From Echinarachnius parma (Eukaryota > Echinodermata > Echinoidea > Clypeasteroida > Echinarachniidae), in contig JBAMJV010008826.1 in NCBI GenBank assembly GCA_037951105.1, positions 57,501 to 121,500 of the forward strand: 64,000 bases of DNA, given 5' to 3'. Numbering within the stretch: position 1 is the first letter of the stretch; every line of letters begins with the position of its first letter. Shown one piece after another: positions 55,701 through 64,000 of this stretch. A program made the translations under genes and the position numbers. Under the pieces are notes generated by a model. The model searched no databases, was not told the DNA's origin, and was given only the letters and a program-made list of their open reading frames with translations.

Positions 55701-58700
55701 TTCCTTCAATTAAGTTTTGAAAGGAGTTGGTTGTTGTGTCCGACTCCTTTACCTTCTTTGAACTCGCTCAGGTTGTAGGCATCGTTATAAAGTGATGGTA
55801 GATAACTATGAGATGATGTGTCTAGTGGTAAAATAAGTAAGAAGTTGAGGAAACGGTCATCTTTCGGAATAATATATGTCCCGTACTGTTACCTCTCGCA
55901 GTCGCATCAAACAAGGACAAGGAAAGCGGCAAAGAAAACATCGAGGGAGAAGAGGTGGGAAAAGGAAACAGAGCCAGATCGGAGACATCACGATTTACCC
56001 ACCTAGCACTCATCAAAACAGTCCTCAAGTTGACCTAACAGGACTCGTGAACAGCAAACAGCACCTTGCCAACACAAATTGTGTGGTGCTTAATGCTCGT
56101 TCAGTATGCAACAAGACGGCTCTTCTTCAAACTTTCATCACCGATCATGACATTGAAATCTTGGTGCTGACAGAAACGTGGTTAACTGAAGGAGATGATG
56201 TTACCCCACGTCAGCTGCTCCCGGATGGCTATACATTCATATCTGTACCAAGAAAAAGTCGTGGTGGTGGAATTGCAATCGTCACCAGGATACACATAGA
56301 TACTGTGCTTCGACCCCTCCAGCAGTTTCGAAGCTTTGAATATGCCGAGTTCAAGCTCAGTATAGGGAATACTTGTGTGCTTCTAGCAGTGGTGTACAGA
56401 CCTCCACCTTCTGCGCAAAATGGTCTTGCTAGACACATGTTCGTACCCGAGTTTACAACAGTTCTTGCTGATCTTGCCATCAGGCAGGATAACTTCATCC
56501 TTGTGGGGGATTTTAATATCCACATGGATGTTACTGTGAATCCAGAGACTAATCAGTTTGTAAACCTCTTGAATGACTGTAGCTGTATTCAACACATCAG
56601 TCACACAACACATATGGCTGGCCACATCATCGATCTCGTCATCACTAAATCCGACACTGATGTCTTAGAGGATGTGCGAGTAGGATCATTTCTATCGGAC
56701 CAAGCAGCCATCCACTTTAGCTGTAAACTTGCAAAGCCTCGCCGCCAGAAGGTTGAGAAAAAAATACAGGAAACTCTGTTCAATCGACATGGCATCATTC
56801 ATAGATGATGTGGAAACTTCTCTCAATCAACACGATTTCTGGAAGAAAACTGAAGTTAATCAACTTGCTGTCACATTCAACGACGCAATCACAGATACTT
56901 TAGATACTCATGCCCCCAAACAAATTACGCATGTTGTTGACCGTCAACCACCACCGTGGTATACAAGCGATATCCGGCAACAGAAACAGTGTACCAGAAG
57001 AGCAGAAAGGCGTTGGCGGAAGTCAGGACTGCAAAACGACCGTCAGACCTTTATAGATCAACGTAATATCTTCACTGAGATGACATCGAATGCTAAGAAA
57101 GAACACATACAAAACAAAGTTGCTGACTGCTATGGTGATCAGAAACGTCTCTTCCAACTGGTCAACAATCTCCTTGGTAGATCAAACTGAAATATTCTAC
57201 CAAATTGTGTAAACAGGAAAGATCTTGCGAACAGATTTAGTGTGTTCTCCCAAAAAAAAAATCTCTAATATTCGCCAGGCAATGCCCAGCTCAACCGTCG
57301 TTGATAGACTGCCTGAAAATCTGCATTTAGCTGGATGGAGAGAAATTCAGCTAGCAACACTGAGCGAAATTACAAAGATAATCGGATCATCCCCATGCAA
57401 GTCGTGTGCCCTCGATCCAGTCCCCACTTGGATGGTGAAGCAGGCACCAGCTGCGTTTGCGAAGATTATGCTGAAGGTCATCAACTCTTCACTCTCATCA
57501 GCTACAGTTCCAGACAGTTTCAAGCTTGCGTATGTCACACCTCTACTGAAGAAAAATACTCTTGATCCTGAGTCCCTCAACAATTATAGACCAGTCTCTC
57601 AACTTCCGTTCATCTCTAAGCTTCTTGAGAGAATTGTCGCTGATCGTCTTTGTATGTACCTAAAAGACAATAACCTGTTCGAAAATTTTCAGTCAGCCTA
57701 TAAACCAGATCACAGTGTGGACACGGCCTTAGTCAGAGTTACCAGTGATATCCTGACATCCCTGGACCAAAAATCAGATGGTTTTGCTAGTCTTGTTGGA
57801 TCTCTCAGCAGCATTCGACACAGTGGACCACGAGTTACTACTTTCCAGGATGTCCCGTCTATTTGGCATATCTGGTGATGCGCGGGATTGGTTCCGCTCC
57901 TACCTGAGTGCACGAACACAATCTGTCGTCATAGATGGCTCTAAATCGGAAAAACCGAACATGGATTGTGGCGTTCCTCAGGGGTCCGTCCTGGGACCCA
58001 TCTTGTTCACCATGTACACTTCACCTTTGGGGGAAATTGCAGAACGCCACGACATGAATTACCATCTGTATGCAGACGATACTCAACTCTATGTTACATT
58101 CAAGCCAGGCCTTTCGAACATTACTGCATGCCAGAGGATCCAGGACTGTATGACCGAGATGCAGAAGTGGATGAACAACAACTTCCTCAAACTGAACCAT
58201 GATAAGACAGACATACTTCTTATTGGCTCAAGGCATCAACACTCCATCTTTAGTATGCAGAATGTCACCATCAATGATCATGAGCTGCCGATCTCAGATA
58301 CCGTACGAGAGCTCGGTGTTATTCTCGACAACAAGCTCAACATGAATGCTCACATCTCGGCTGTCTGCAAAAGTGCACACTATCATCTCAGAAACATTGC
58401 CAAGATAAGGAAATACTTTTCCGACTCTGATGCTGCAAAGGTCATACATGCTCTAGTAACATCTCGGCTGGACTACTGCAATGCAGTGTTGGGGGGTCTA
58501 TACAATTCATCCGTCTCCAGACTGCAGAGAGTTCTTCACAACGCGGCACGAGTTCTGGCACGTGTGAAGAGGACTGATCACATTACTCCAATCCTAAAGC
58601 AGCACCACTGGCTTCCAGTCCAGAAAAGGATTGAATACAAAATCCTAACACTTGTATTTAAGGCACTCAATAATATTGCACCCAAGTACCTACAGGATCT

Positions 58701-61700
58701 CCTCACCATGAAGTCATCCCATACGCACTCCGCTCTGCTTCTTCACCCATCCTTGAAGTCCCTAGAACCAGAACCGCCTACGGTGATCGTGCATTCGCGC
58801 ATGTTGCCCCTGTCCTATGGAATAAATTACCCATTAACATTCGTAATGCTCAGTGCCTGGAAACTTTCCGGAGGCATCTGAAGGCTTTCTTATTTACCCA
58901 AATTATCAGTAGAATTTTATTTGTAAGTAGTTTGCTAAATTTTGTAGAGAGATAATACTGTTGAATGTTTGTTTGTGTTTTGTTCGTAGTCTAAGCGCCT
59001 TGAGTAATTTTTTAGATAAGTGCGCTTTATAAATATTTATATTATTATTATTATTATTATTCCAGGTAAAAATGGTTTCTGGATAACAAATGAATGTTAA
59101 AACATTAATTCCCAAGTTAAATGTCCATAAAATACACACAGTTTATGAAGGCAGTGGCGTAGCGTGGTCGGACTGATTGGGGGGGGGGGGGGGGGCACGA
59201 AAATTATTGGGGGGCACACCTTATGTATTTCTTTGTTTTTTCAAAAAATGTCCCCTTATGTTTTCTATTGTTTTTTCGAAATTATTGGGGGGGCACGTGC
59301 CCCCCCCCCCCCCCCGTGCCCAACCCCCGTCTATATGAAGGGAATTGTAAAATTCACTAGGTAAACTATCAGGTAAAATATTAGCCTTGTACATTTGCGT
59401 ACGGGGCATCATAACTACTATGAAAACAAAGTTGTACAAATCCGGCATTGTAACGTCAGTTACTGTGAAATTGCCCATTGATGTTTTTCGATGAAAAGCC
59501 AACTGGATTCATAATAAAGTCCATAAAATTATTTTCGTAGAAACCTCCAACTTAAACGAAACGTTTAAAGAGATATGCAAACAGAATATGTGATGTCTGG
59601 ATTAATATATTGCTTTCACCCAACATTAAATGTGTTTTACTTTCTTTTTATCACACAGGGAATGAAGAAGTCAACATATCACCGAAACTAGCGTCTTTGG
59701 GGACAGAGCAAGCACCAACAGAAGCTGCTGATACACCGACACCGCTGCTTAGGGGTACGTTAAATCATTTCCTTTAATACAGTTTTGAAAATAAAATTAT
59801 GGCATTTAAATGGAGCACACGATCATAGTTAGTTATGCTAAACATAACGCACTATAAAGCTGTATAGATAATTAGATAATATTCATGTTTATAACGAGAA
59901 TATACAGACAATGTTTACAATATAAACTTTTTTTATTGCGAGATCAATACAAGTTTAATACCGGGCGTAAAAGTTTACCTCTTGTATGATTTAATATTTA
60001 ATGATTAAAACAATATTTAATTTTAAAAGTTTACGTCGAAGCATTCAGTTAGTTTTAAGGGGTGATACGATTTTGGTTTAGAGGGCGCTCCAATAGAAAT
60101 TTATTTATGAGGTAATCAACACCAACTAAGTGTAATAGTCGAAAGAGCAAGACATTTTAACTACAAAATAAAATTTTTTTGATCCACATCGGTTCACAAA
60201 CAGGTGTTCACAAACAAATGTTCAGTGTACCGATAACTTTTCAATACTTGCTTACGTAATGTTTTACTGCACACTATAATGTACATTTTTTTTTTTTTTT
60301 TGTTACTTTTGTTTAGCAGAGTATGAACAAGTCGAGATTGCACCGAATTTCACTATTTCGGACTGTCGTGAAAAGTTGGCTCAACGCTACAAGACGGGGA
60401 TCTGTCGCGTGAGACTCAAGCCTTGGGACAAAACGAGCTTCGCTGATGTGAAGGATATTTACACTGTGGTAACTATGTACAAGAAGGATGCTGCTGGAAA
60501 TAACCTTGGGGAGCAAGAGAAGATCACGCTCGAAGGATCAGTTAATGACATATTTAGAACGAAAGTTGGGGGCTTACTACCAACACGCATAGTGATATAT
60601 GCTGCAGCGGGAAAGGGAAAGACTACGGCTGTTGCCAAAATGGCTTATGACTGGGCATATCGTGTTCAGGGATCCCCAATCAAAGACTTGCCTCTCTTAT
60701 TCATTCTTAAACTTCGAGACTTAAGTAGAGAGCAATCACTCGAAGAGGCAATAAAGACAGAGCTTCTCCCAGATCTAGTTGATTGCAATATCCAAAAAAT
60801 ATGCCAGTTCATCAGAAAAGAACAAGGGACATGTTCACTTATCCTCGATGGCCTTGACGAATACAGCGGAAGCACTTCAATTGACGATAGCGAGTGCCAG
60901 AGTGATATCAAAGCCATCCTTATGAACAAGGAACTAGTAGATTTAAGAGTCGTCGTTACTAGTCGACCTCATCTGCGGATACAAAAGGATCTCCAACGAG
61001 GTGATCTTGCAAGAGTGTACGCAAGGATGCAGATAGAAGGGTTTTCCCAGCAGAACGTTGAGAACTACATAGACAAATTCTTTCCCACAAATCTGTTATC
61101 GGGTCAGGATTTGAAAAAGTACTTGACAGATCATGACTTACTGAACGAGTTGGTTACGACACCCCTGTTCTGCCTGATGGCCTGTACTCTTTGGAAACAC
61201 CCAGACAACCTATTATCTGGGATAAAGACGCAGACCGGACTTTTCTCAGCAATTATCCGCTTTCTTTGGTATCAAATAAGTGAATTGTCCGAAATGTATA
61301 CTGAAGCTTGGCTGGCGAAAACACAAACGCGACTTGGGAAGATAGCTCTACAGGGACTTCTCGAAGACAGTGACAAGCTTCTGTTTACACATGACGACTT
61401 CAAAAAACACCCTGAAAGTGTTACGAGTGGACTCATATTAGGAATCATCTCGGAATCGGGCACTGATGCAACCTCCAACCCCTTACTTCAAAGTCAAACG
61501 GTCCCAAGGAAAATCGAGTTTGTCCATAAGTCTGGGCAAGAATACCTAGCAGGCAAATATCTTTCAGATCGCTACAAGAAAACAAATAGGGTTTTTAGAA
61601 CAGTTCGATTAACAGAGTTTGACAGTCTGATGAGGGACAAGAGGAAATGCATAGGGGACTATGAAAACATGCTCCGTTTTTCAGCGGGATCAGATCAAGA

Positions 61701-64000
61701 GACCTGCCTCAAGGCCATGAGTGCAATCCTGTCATCTCAGAACCTAGAGGAGAGCGAACAATTACGTATTATCATGGATTTGTCCACAGAAGCTCATGAT
61801 TTAGAAGGCAATGTGTCTGGCATCCTAAATCGATTCATCCAAACAGAGTCTGTGGTATTGACCTCACCAACCCTCTACACTGCCGTGGGAATGAAAGCTC
61901 TGCCAGACGTTCTCAAGGAAAAGGTATGTTGTAAATGCTAGAAAGCGTATTTCAAATAATTGGACTTTAAGGAGTAATTGATCCCAATTCTGTGTAGCAC
62001 TGCTAGGGCGGAATTATGTGTAATGTTTTTTTTTTTTGTAACCGCTTTAACATTAAATGCATTCATGTCTATCCGGCTAGAAAGAGGTGTTGCGGGTTTT
62101 GTCAGGATGCCGCAAGCACCCCCTCTCCATATATAATCACTGTTCGTCGACGTCGGTCGGTTTGGGTGGAAGTACGTGACCCTAAGACCTGGTTACAATC
62201 TAAGCTCACACAAATCAATGAGTTATATAACTTGTATTACAACCGGTACAATTGTATTAACATTTCAATAAGAAACCTGGTGCATGTTTCATGAAAGACT
62301 ATTATATAGTTATGTACGTTTTTTTTTTATGTACGCTTTGTTCACTACCACACTTCATTTAAAATCCCTGCTCACTTCATTATTAAAATTAGTAAAATGT
62401 CCAATTTCATATATTTATAGGCCCTTTTCTGAAATAAATTGCACCCTTATAGACAATAATAGTAGCTAAAAGACCAAACTAGTTATAATTTGTATGTTTA
62501 AATTGACCAAGGTAGGTAAACTATGAAATAATCAAATTGAACATAGTACAACACGATAGCCAACGCATGGGACTGTACAATCCCTTACGAAATTAGGGTC
62601 CTGATCCATAAAATTCAAATGTAGGTTAGTTATTCACGAAACAATTCCTGTGTTCCTTTTTTTTATCGGGTAAAACACGGGGGCGAGTGGGGCAAAATGA
62701 GGTGACTAAACGACATATATTTGCAGTAAAACAAATCATACTGTACATACACGGGTACATTTTAAACCCATTCATACATAACAAGCATATACACTCATGT
62801 TGCCACATAGACATATCATATCACTTTAGAAGAGTATTGAAGTTTGAATGTCAACTTTTAAATTAATTTTTATGACAGAATAAACTTAACTGGATTTACG
62901 GCTGAAATATTCATAAATATAACCAGTAGTAATTACTGTAAGATCGTACAATAATTCAATAATTTTTAACCAGCCGTTGACGAAAAACAATGCATGTTTA
63001 ACAAATGTTCAAACGTTCATTAAATGATCTTTTTTAAATAGTTATTGATGAGCATTTCTCTATTTAATCACTATTTTAACAAAACATCAAATGCACGATT
63101 TTTTATTTAAAGCAGTTGAAACCAATGAGTTTTTAGAGAGCAACTCCTTTAGTTTTAACGGCTCTTTCTGAATGATAACAGGCATTTTACCTAGTCGTTT
63201 GTCATTGTTTATACCTTTCAAGCATGGTGGAATTATAACTATAAGTATGTATGATGCAGGTGTGGGTTACTAAAAACTTTGACCAAAACTGTACTTTCTA
63301 TACCAAAACTCCCTTTAGATCATTGATTAAATAGGGTCCCACATGTATTCCACTCGGACAAATCTTTTGATATTTCAGCTGTTTCTCAACCGATATTTAT
63401 GAAATAAATATGATTTTATCATTAAAATCATTGATCATGAAGATCATTAAGATCATTGATCATTAAGATCATTGATCTGTTTTATTGTACAATTAGTTTT
63501 TCACTGCCTCACCCAAAAATGTTTATTCTCGAAGCGCCCTTTACATCACAACTCAACTATCATTTTAAAATAGATGAAGCTAAACACGTGTTCATATTAG
63601 GTTACAACAGGATACGTATGCGATAGCTCTTCCGTTCATCTTTCAGATTACTTCGATTGAGATACAAACGCCGCGATTGACATCGACCATGCCCCAAAGA
63701 CTTGGTGATGGTCTGCAATCCCTTCCGAATCTCCAAAAGGTGACCATCAATAAACCAACGGCAGTCGACTCGCTGCCTCACTTCACCAACGTCCGATCCT
63801 TGAAACTACTCCGTCTTCCAGAGGACTGCAGCATAGTCTCTGTCTGTATGGCCCTGCGTTCGGCACAACTCTTGGAAGACTTCGAGATATCAATATCTCA
63901 AAGTAATCTATCCTGTGAAGAAGAACCAATATCTAACGTCAACATGAATCAGGCCTCATTGGAAATGCCCTTGTCTGATGCAGTACATGTCCTGGAAGAT
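49764..64000 (+). CDS. NLR-type receptor: death domain-NACHT-LRR, five exons, 3' end outside window
   Basis: Exons 49764-49792, 54946-55202, 59659-59754, 60320-61923 and 63647-64000 join without any phase conflict to 780 codons, open at the window end. Residues 1-9 are a short leader; about 13-95 form a death domain (LARHVPPDQLHRIGVALG, later MAWKTKHG); 97-127 are a Thr/Pro-rich linker; about 215-400 hold the NACHT ATPase with Walker A AAAGKGKTT (222-230), Walker B LILDGLDE (301-308) and sensor TSRP (341-344), followed by helical NACHT-associated sequence; from about 663 leucine-rich-repeat-like sequence starts. There is no signal peptide or membrane segment, so it is cytoplasmic. By family knowledge such proteins sense microbial or danger signals and recruit adaptors through the death domain; the ligand is unknown. 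Exon 1 is the least certain part. Confidence 0.88.
49793..51390 (+). other. NLR intron 1, proximal part, no feature seen
   Basis: AT-rich; short frames at 50306-50566 and 50862-51169 have no domain and no good splice borders. Confidence 0.45.
51394..51925 (-). pseudogene. LINE reverse-transcriptase tail in NLR intron 1
   Basis: The - strand frame contains FKLQKRAVRIITNSSYLSHS, KLKVLPISQLYEYNLGIFMY, YDTRSKSDLRVSYGRTQFSH and GPLLWNGLPEEIKES followed by SFKNKFKSFLL. This is the conserved post-RT C-terminus of Jockey/CR1-superfamily LINEs (LQKRAVRxI...HxxPLFxxLxxLxxxxLY...LWNxLPxxI...SFKxxLKxxLL). It is 5' truncated close to the palindrome at 51903 and lies antisense to the host gene. Confidence 0.85.
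51903..51948. repeat. 20-bp-arm perfect palindrome with two TGACGTCA sites
   Basis: TGACGTCATTCATGGAATAG, loop TAAATG, then the exact reverse complement. Each outer end is a TGACGTCA word, the full consensus of cyclic-AMP/ATF response elements. It may be the end structure of a mobile element. Confidence 0.9.
52546..53475 (-). pseudogene. Second LINE tail in NLR intron 1, with (GATA)n at its 3' end
   Basis: The - strand reads EVKLLGITIQNDLKWDAHI, YIRPLLEYASPVWSGGLTQS, LERIQKRALRIMF and LCVTFFKKTLSLTDQF, the C-terminal half of a Jockey/CR1-like reverse transcriptase. The frame extends a few codons upstream of its first methionine (ILENCLLATVSE). The 3' end carries a GATA run (52546-52566), typical of LINE tails. 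The catalytic core is missing, so it is a truncated copy. Confidence 0.85.
53518..53691. mobile_element. 174-bp hairpin element
   Basis: The whole segment is one near-perfect palindrome: TAAACAAATATATCATGCAC at the left mirrors GTGCATGGTATATTTGTTTA at the right, and the arms meet at GGGTC TAC GACCC. Arms are about 85 bp with few mismatches. Located in NLR intron 1. Confidence 0.9.
53692..54630 (+). other. NLR intron 1, distal part
   Basis: A short dyad (CTTCCGATAACAGGATCG with CGATATCACTT-type complement) lies at 53735-53785. 54305-54540 resembles 47880-48090 (GCACGCATGATAAGT(T/G)AAGTG and the following AT-rich stretch). No exon seen. Confidence 0.4.
54631..54860 (+). pseudogene. Decayed tandem copy of the death-domain exon
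   Basis: A 230-bp unit (54631-54860) repeats at 54861-55090, including the pyrimidine tract and acceptor (CACCGCAG|ACCC). It codes TDTLSEGTIVASEVPHDKLH and LGVALGKSWNEV, against TDILSDETIMNLARHVPPDQ and LHRIGVALGFTYTEV in the intact exon, a 6-base shortening. It breaks off after the codon for valine with only a poor GAG|GTTAAC donor in the wrong phase, so it cannot replace or precede exon 2 cleanly. Confidence 0.82.
54946..55202 (+). other. NLR exon 2 (death domain)
   Basis: Acceptor ATCACCATAG|ACCC, donor CCGAG|GTAATG. Codes residues 10-96, which contain almost the complete death-domain fold in one exon, ending LDSAGLR. Leaves one base, matched by exon 3. Confidence 0.88.
55196..55315 (+). 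repeat. Family M-derived sequence starting at the exon 2 donor
   Basis: GAGGTAATGAAAGAATTGGA and CGGGACAGAGACGGCTGAAA align with the family M words GAGGTAATGAAAAACTGAG and CGGTTCAGAGACGGCTGAAA at matching spacing. The similarity begins at the exon border, so the splice donor itself lies in repeat-like sequence. Confidence 0.7.
55393..55515. repeat. Hairpin, about 50-bp arms, NLR intron 2
   Basis: GTGGATCGGTAAG at the left mirrors CTTACCGATCCAC at the right; TTTAACTTTGGAATGGT pairs with ACCATTTTCAAAGTTAAA. The loop holds CACGAGCGTAGCGAGTCG. Confidence 0.85.
55672..55727 (+). pseudogene. Relic of NLR exon 3
   Basis: AAGCTGCTGATACACCGACG, then CCGTTGCC and CATTCCTTCAATTAAGTTTTGAAA, match the end of exon 3 and its following intron at 59723-59790. 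The donor is lost (no GGTACG) and the upstream half is absent. Confidence 0.75.
55740..59061 (+). mobile_element. CR1/L2-like LINE in NLR intron 2, same strand as the gene
   Basis: Holds an AP endonuclease and a reverse transcriptase on the + strand and ends in GTGCGCTTTATAAATATT with an ATT run (59040-59061), the tail style of L2/CR1 elements. The 5' border is uncertain. At least four frame shifts and one stop interrupt the protein, so it is dead. Being in the sense direction of the host gene, its own tail could act as a weak transcript end. Confidence 0.85.
55876..58915 (+). pseudogene. LINE ORF2: AP endonuclease plus reverse transcriptase, frameshifted
   Basis: Frame 1 (55876-56760) is the endonuclease: VVLNARSVCNKTALL, LTETWL, SRGGGIAI, YRPP, FILVGDFNIH and SDQAAIHF. 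A shift at an A-run near 56760 leads to the linker (YRKLCSIDMASFIDDVE) up to a TGA at 57188. A second shift at an A-run near 57252 opens the RT fingers (SCALDPVPTWMVK, LLKKNTLDPESLNNYRPVSQ). A third near 57778 leads to the palm: LLDLSAAFDTVDHELLL, GVPQGSVLGPILFTMY, YADDTQLY (58069) and the thumb. A fourth near 58760 gives the true C-terminus, AYGDRAFAHVAPVLWNKLP then TFRRHLKAFLF. Domain order and the HWLPVQKRIEYKIL box fit the CR1/L2 group of Jockey-like LINEs. Confidence 0.88.
59160..59340. repeat. G-run/C-run repeat
   Basis: G-run at 59179-59196 and C-run at 59301-59315, with TTATTGGGGGGCAC twice. It shares CCTTATGTATTTCTTTG and TTATGTTTTCTATTGTTTT with 48105-48160. Confidence 0.65.
59659..59754 (+). 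other. NLR exon 3 (linker)
   Basis: Acceptor TCACACAG|GGAATG, donor CTTAGGG|GTACGT. Codes NEEVNISPKLASLGTEQAPT and EAADTPTPLLR, a short Thr/Pro-rich linker between death domain and NACHT. Phase 1 on both sides, so skipping it keeps the frame. Confidence 0.8.
60057..60240 (+). repeat. Diverged left half of family M in NLR intron 3
   Basis: TAAGGGGTGATACGATTTTG, then TAGAGGGCGCTCC, ATGAGGTAATCA, AAAGAGCAAGACATTTTAAC and CATCGGTTCACAAAC follow the family M order with many changes. Confidence 0.7.
60320..61923 (+). other. NLR exon 4 (NACHT)
   Basis: Acceptor TTTAGCAG|AGTATG completes the split codon; donor AAGGAAAAG|GTATGT is phase 0. The 1.6-kb exon carries the full NACHT domain in one piece, as is usual for invertebrate NLR genes. 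The reading frame continues upstream of the first in-frame start-like codon, showing it is an internal exon and not an independent gene. Confidence 0.93.
61924..62828 (+). other. NLR intron 4, proximal part
   Basis: AT-rich intron sequence with a T-run near 62028-62037. No coding sequence or recognisable element. Confidence 0.5.
62829..63320 (+). repeat. Family M element, diverged, NLR intron 4
   Basis: TACGGCTGAAATATTCATAA, AACCAGCCGTTGACG, TTTTAACGGCTCTTTCTGAA and CCAAAACTCCCTTTA appear in family order; the left end is lost. Confidence 0.8.
63340..63575 (-). repeat. Partial inverted family M with GATCATTAA run
   Basis: The reverse complement ends with AATGATAGTTGAGTTGTGAT, AGGGCGCTTCGAG and GGGTGAGGCAGTGAAAAACT. 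At 63425-63478 a (GATCATTAA)-type microsatellite has grown inside. It abuts the forward copy just upstream, making another inverted pair. Confidence 0.7.
63647..64000 (+). other. NLR exon 5, start of leucine-rich region, cut by window end
   Basis: Acceptor CATCTTTCAG|ATTACT in phase 0; 118 codons stay open to the last base. It reads LQSLPNLQKVTINKP, LPHFTNVRSLKLLRLPED and LRSAQLLEDFEISIS, a leucine-rich-repeat-like pattern as expected after a NACHT region. Confidence 0.85.

Overview
The window looks like a piece of a marine deuterostome genome, most likely an echinoderm (hemichordate or amphioxus are the alternatives). This is inferred from three things seen in the sequence: a secreted C-type lectin of the echinoid type split over three exons, a death domain-NACHT-LRR receptor gene of the type greatly expanded in those animals, and a very dense load of retroelements and small inverted-repeat transposons. 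Genes have multi-kilobase introns with GT/AG borders. There is no sign of bacterial operons, CRISPR or phage genes.

Only two protein-coding genes are well supported, both on the + strand. (1) A secreted C-type lectin, exons 9259-9407, 12828-13005 and 16508-16762, gives 193 residues with matching intron phases and a TATA box at 9116. Its TATA box, first exon and much of intron 1 are copied at 32123-34350, but no matching second or third exon follows in the window. A broken tandem relic of promoter plus exon start lies just upstream at 31518-31693. (2) An NLR-type intracellular receptor, exons 49764-49792, 54946-55202, 59659-59754, 60320-61923 and 63647-64000 (running off the end), gives 780 residues in phase: death domain, linker, NACHT ATPase and start of a leucine-rich region. 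Its death-domain exon has a decayed tandem copy and its linker exon has a relic copy.

The rest is mobile DNA, much of it nested. From 878 to 7013 lies a decayed DIRS-order (Ngaro-like) tyrosine-recombinase retroelement, with gag, reverse transcriptase and recombinase relics, split direct repeats in the order A1...B1-A2-B2, and an internal 113-bp satellite. From 26231 to 31151 a TTAA-flanked small element (family M here) has been blown up to 4.9 kb by insertion of an element built of CCAACGTTGG repeats (with a 60-bp satellite of about 22 copies and a gypsy-type remnant inside it) and of a second TTAA element (family X). From 47220 to 49405 an R2-like LINE tail on the - strand is cut by a 1.2-kb element carrying a 64-bp perfect palindrome. 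A CR1/L2-like LINE (about 55740-59061) sits in intron 2 of the receptor gene. Two more LINE tails lie on the - strand in its intron 1.

Repeat families M (TTAA, ends AGGGATAGTTGAG), X and E (TTAAAGTGAT ends) recur many times. A fold-back of 1.4 kb (21019-22415) and several hairpins fill the intergenic space. All family names M, X and E are local labels. Exon models rest on splice signals, reading phase and domain content only, with no transcript evidence.
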